A stretch of 5,850 nucleotides of DNA from Gemmatimonadaceae bacterium (GTDB lineage: Bacteria; Gemmatimonadota; Gemmatimonadetes; Gemmatimonadales; Gemmatimonadaceae): NCBI GenBank assembly GCA_025451425.1, contig JANWKK010000221.1, positions 1 to 5,850 of the forward strand, in the 5' to 3' direction. Positions 4,973 to 5,850 of this stretch are shown one piece after another. The notes beneath the pieces were generated by a model. That model made no database searches. It was not told where the DNA came from and saw only the letters and a list, made by a program, of their open reading frames with translations. A program made the translations under genes and the position numbers. Position 1 is the stretch's first letter. The number at the start of each line of letters is the position of its first letter.

Positions 4973-5850
4973 ATGTGTTTCCAACGATGGATGCTGCTGG
5001 CGCCCATTCTCCTCGCCGCTCGCGCCGGCGCGCAAACGCTTCCCGAGCTCAAGTTCCAGGATCCGCCCAACTTCTATCGCAGCGCGATCTATCCGCCGGC
5101 GGACTTTTCCTCGAATGAGGTGAACGCATCGCTCCAGGTGTACCCCTTCCGTGCGTTCACGGGCAACGTGCAACAGGCGTTCTCGCGCACGCTCTTTCGT
5201 GAGTTCATCGACCCGCGCTATGTGGAGTCGAACGTCGCGCCGGGCGCGAAGCTCGACGTGATGAACATTCCGGGAGCAAGGATGGTGCTCCGCGCCCGCT
5301 TCAACGAGGTCGTCGTCGGTCTGGCCCGTGAGCGATTGCGTATGGTCGTCGTCGCCGACAACGCGATCGCGATCGTCGACGCGCAGGCGATCAGTCCAAC
5401 GAGTTGGCAGCGCGTTCTGCAACCACTCAATACCTTCGCGTCGTCGTTGCGCGTCGTCGCGGGCACGCCCGAGCCGGTGTACAGCGCGCCGCCACCGGCG
5501 GCAGGCCGAGCCATCGCCGGTCTCTATATGGGATTCGCGCGGAAGTACATGACGAATCTCCAGCAAGGTCCGGCGTACGGCTACTACACCAACGCGCTGT
5601 TGTACTATCTCTTTTCCGCGGACGGGCGGGTTTATCGCCACTACAATCAGCTTCCCGTGCCCGGCAACGATCCGTCGCGTTTCGACTTCGCGGGTGCTCA
5701 GCGCGCGGATCCGGTGAACTCGGGCGTCTACGCCGTGCAAGGCGATTCGATCTACGTCAAGCTCGGTACCGCGGAGCGGCCAGAAAAGCTCGCGATCCGT
5801 CTACCGAGTGACAATTCACTGATGATCGGGACGGTGAGCTACAAGCGGCA
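4973..5850 (+). CDS. Secreted protein of unknown function with probable beta-rich C-terminal domain (3' end outside window)
   Basis: The frame is open from ATG 4973 to the end of the window (292 codons, no stop). AGGGAG (4958-4963), 9 nt upstream, is a good ribosome-binding site. An ATG at 4991 (Met7) is a second possible start. The signal peptide is WMLLAPILLAARAGAQ, cleaved near Ala20/Gln21, so the protein is exported. Residues ~25-110 are polar and Tyr/Phe-rich (PPNFYRSAIYPPADF). Residues 110-140 alternate Val/Ile with charged residues as in beta strands (MVVVADNAIAIVDAQ). Residues ~180-290 contain GLYMGF, a Tyr cluster (YGYYTNALLYYLF), then ADGRVYR, RFDFAGAQRADPVNSGVYAV, GDSIYVKLG and GTVSY. 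This is the pattern of a small beta-barrel or lipocalin-like domain, in which each strand pair ends in a DG or GD turn. I do not recognise a named family and no enzymatic motif is visible. Conserved-looking turns argue that it is a real gene, despite a 271-codon open frame on the other strand. Confidence 0.7.
   Translation, partial: MCFQRWMLLAPILLAARAGAQTLPELKFQDPPNFYRSAIYPPADFSSNEVNASLQVYPFRAFTGNVQQAFSRTLFREFIDPRYVESNVAPGAKLDVMNIPGARMVLRARFNEVVVGLARERLRMVVVADNAIAIVDAQAISPTSWQRVLQPLNTFASSLRVVAGTPEPVYSAPPPAAGRAIAGLYMGFARKYMTNLQQGPAYGYYTNALLYYLFSADGRVYRHYNQLPVPGNDPSRFDFAGAQRADPVNSGVYAVQGDSIYVKLGTAERPEKLAIRLPSDNSLMIGTVSYKR

Noticed and set aside
4925..5740. 271-codon open frame on the minus strand opposite the secreted-protein gene
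   Set aside because: Very rich in Arg, His and Val with no domain-like pattern, a typical antisense shadow of a GC-rich gene. The plus frame has a signal peptide, a ribosome-binding site and structured repeats.

Overview
The window is GC-rich bacterial chromosome. Several features resemble Gemmatimonadota: secreted proteins whose signal peptides end in Ala-Gln, a lipoprotein with an acidic/Thr/Pro linker after its cysteine, a stand-alone TonB C-terminal-domain protein, and repeated use of the octamer CGTTAGGC. The phylum is an inference from style; no rRNA or other marker gene is present.

Layout, left to right. (1) 1-346 (+): the 3' end of a nitrilase-family amidohydrolase gene. (2) 228-1076 (-): an exported protein with a TonB-type C-terminal domain. 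It converges on the nitrilase gene, and its last ~40 codons lie antisense to the nitrilase 3' end. (3) 1077-1134: a short divergent promoter region with a palindromic -10-like box, TGTATACA. (4) 1135-1668 (+): an unrecognised 177-residue soluble protein with a proline-rich linker. (5) 1669-1978: a gene-free stretch almost filled by a 262-bp imperfect palindrome with arms of ~110 nt. (6) 1979-2947 (+): a 322-residue protein whose motif order looks like the catalytic core of a histidyl-tRNA-synthetase-like class II enzyme, without an anticodon-binding domain. (7) 3081-4226 (+): a probable lipoprotein with about six NHL-like beta-propeller blades and a strong ribosome-binding site. (8) 4246-4297: a long hairpin between two convergent genes, a likely terminator. 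(9) 4269-4865 (-): a small multi-pass membrane protein. (10) 4973-5850 (+, runs off the end): a secreted protein of unknown function with a probable beta-rich C-terminal domain.

The genes do not form one obvious pathway. Three or four products are exported or membrane-bound (TonB-like, propeller lipoprotein, membrane protein, secreted protein), as in a cell-envelope housekeeping region. The two cytosolic proteins (177 and 322 residues) read in the same direction but are separated by the palindrome.

The items most worth following are the aaRS-like stand-alone protein, the palindrome in its leader, and an 8-mer (CGTTAGGC, always followed by A or G) that occurs six times where about 0.2 would be expected. 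No tRNA, rRNA, CRISPR array, transposase or phage gene was seen.
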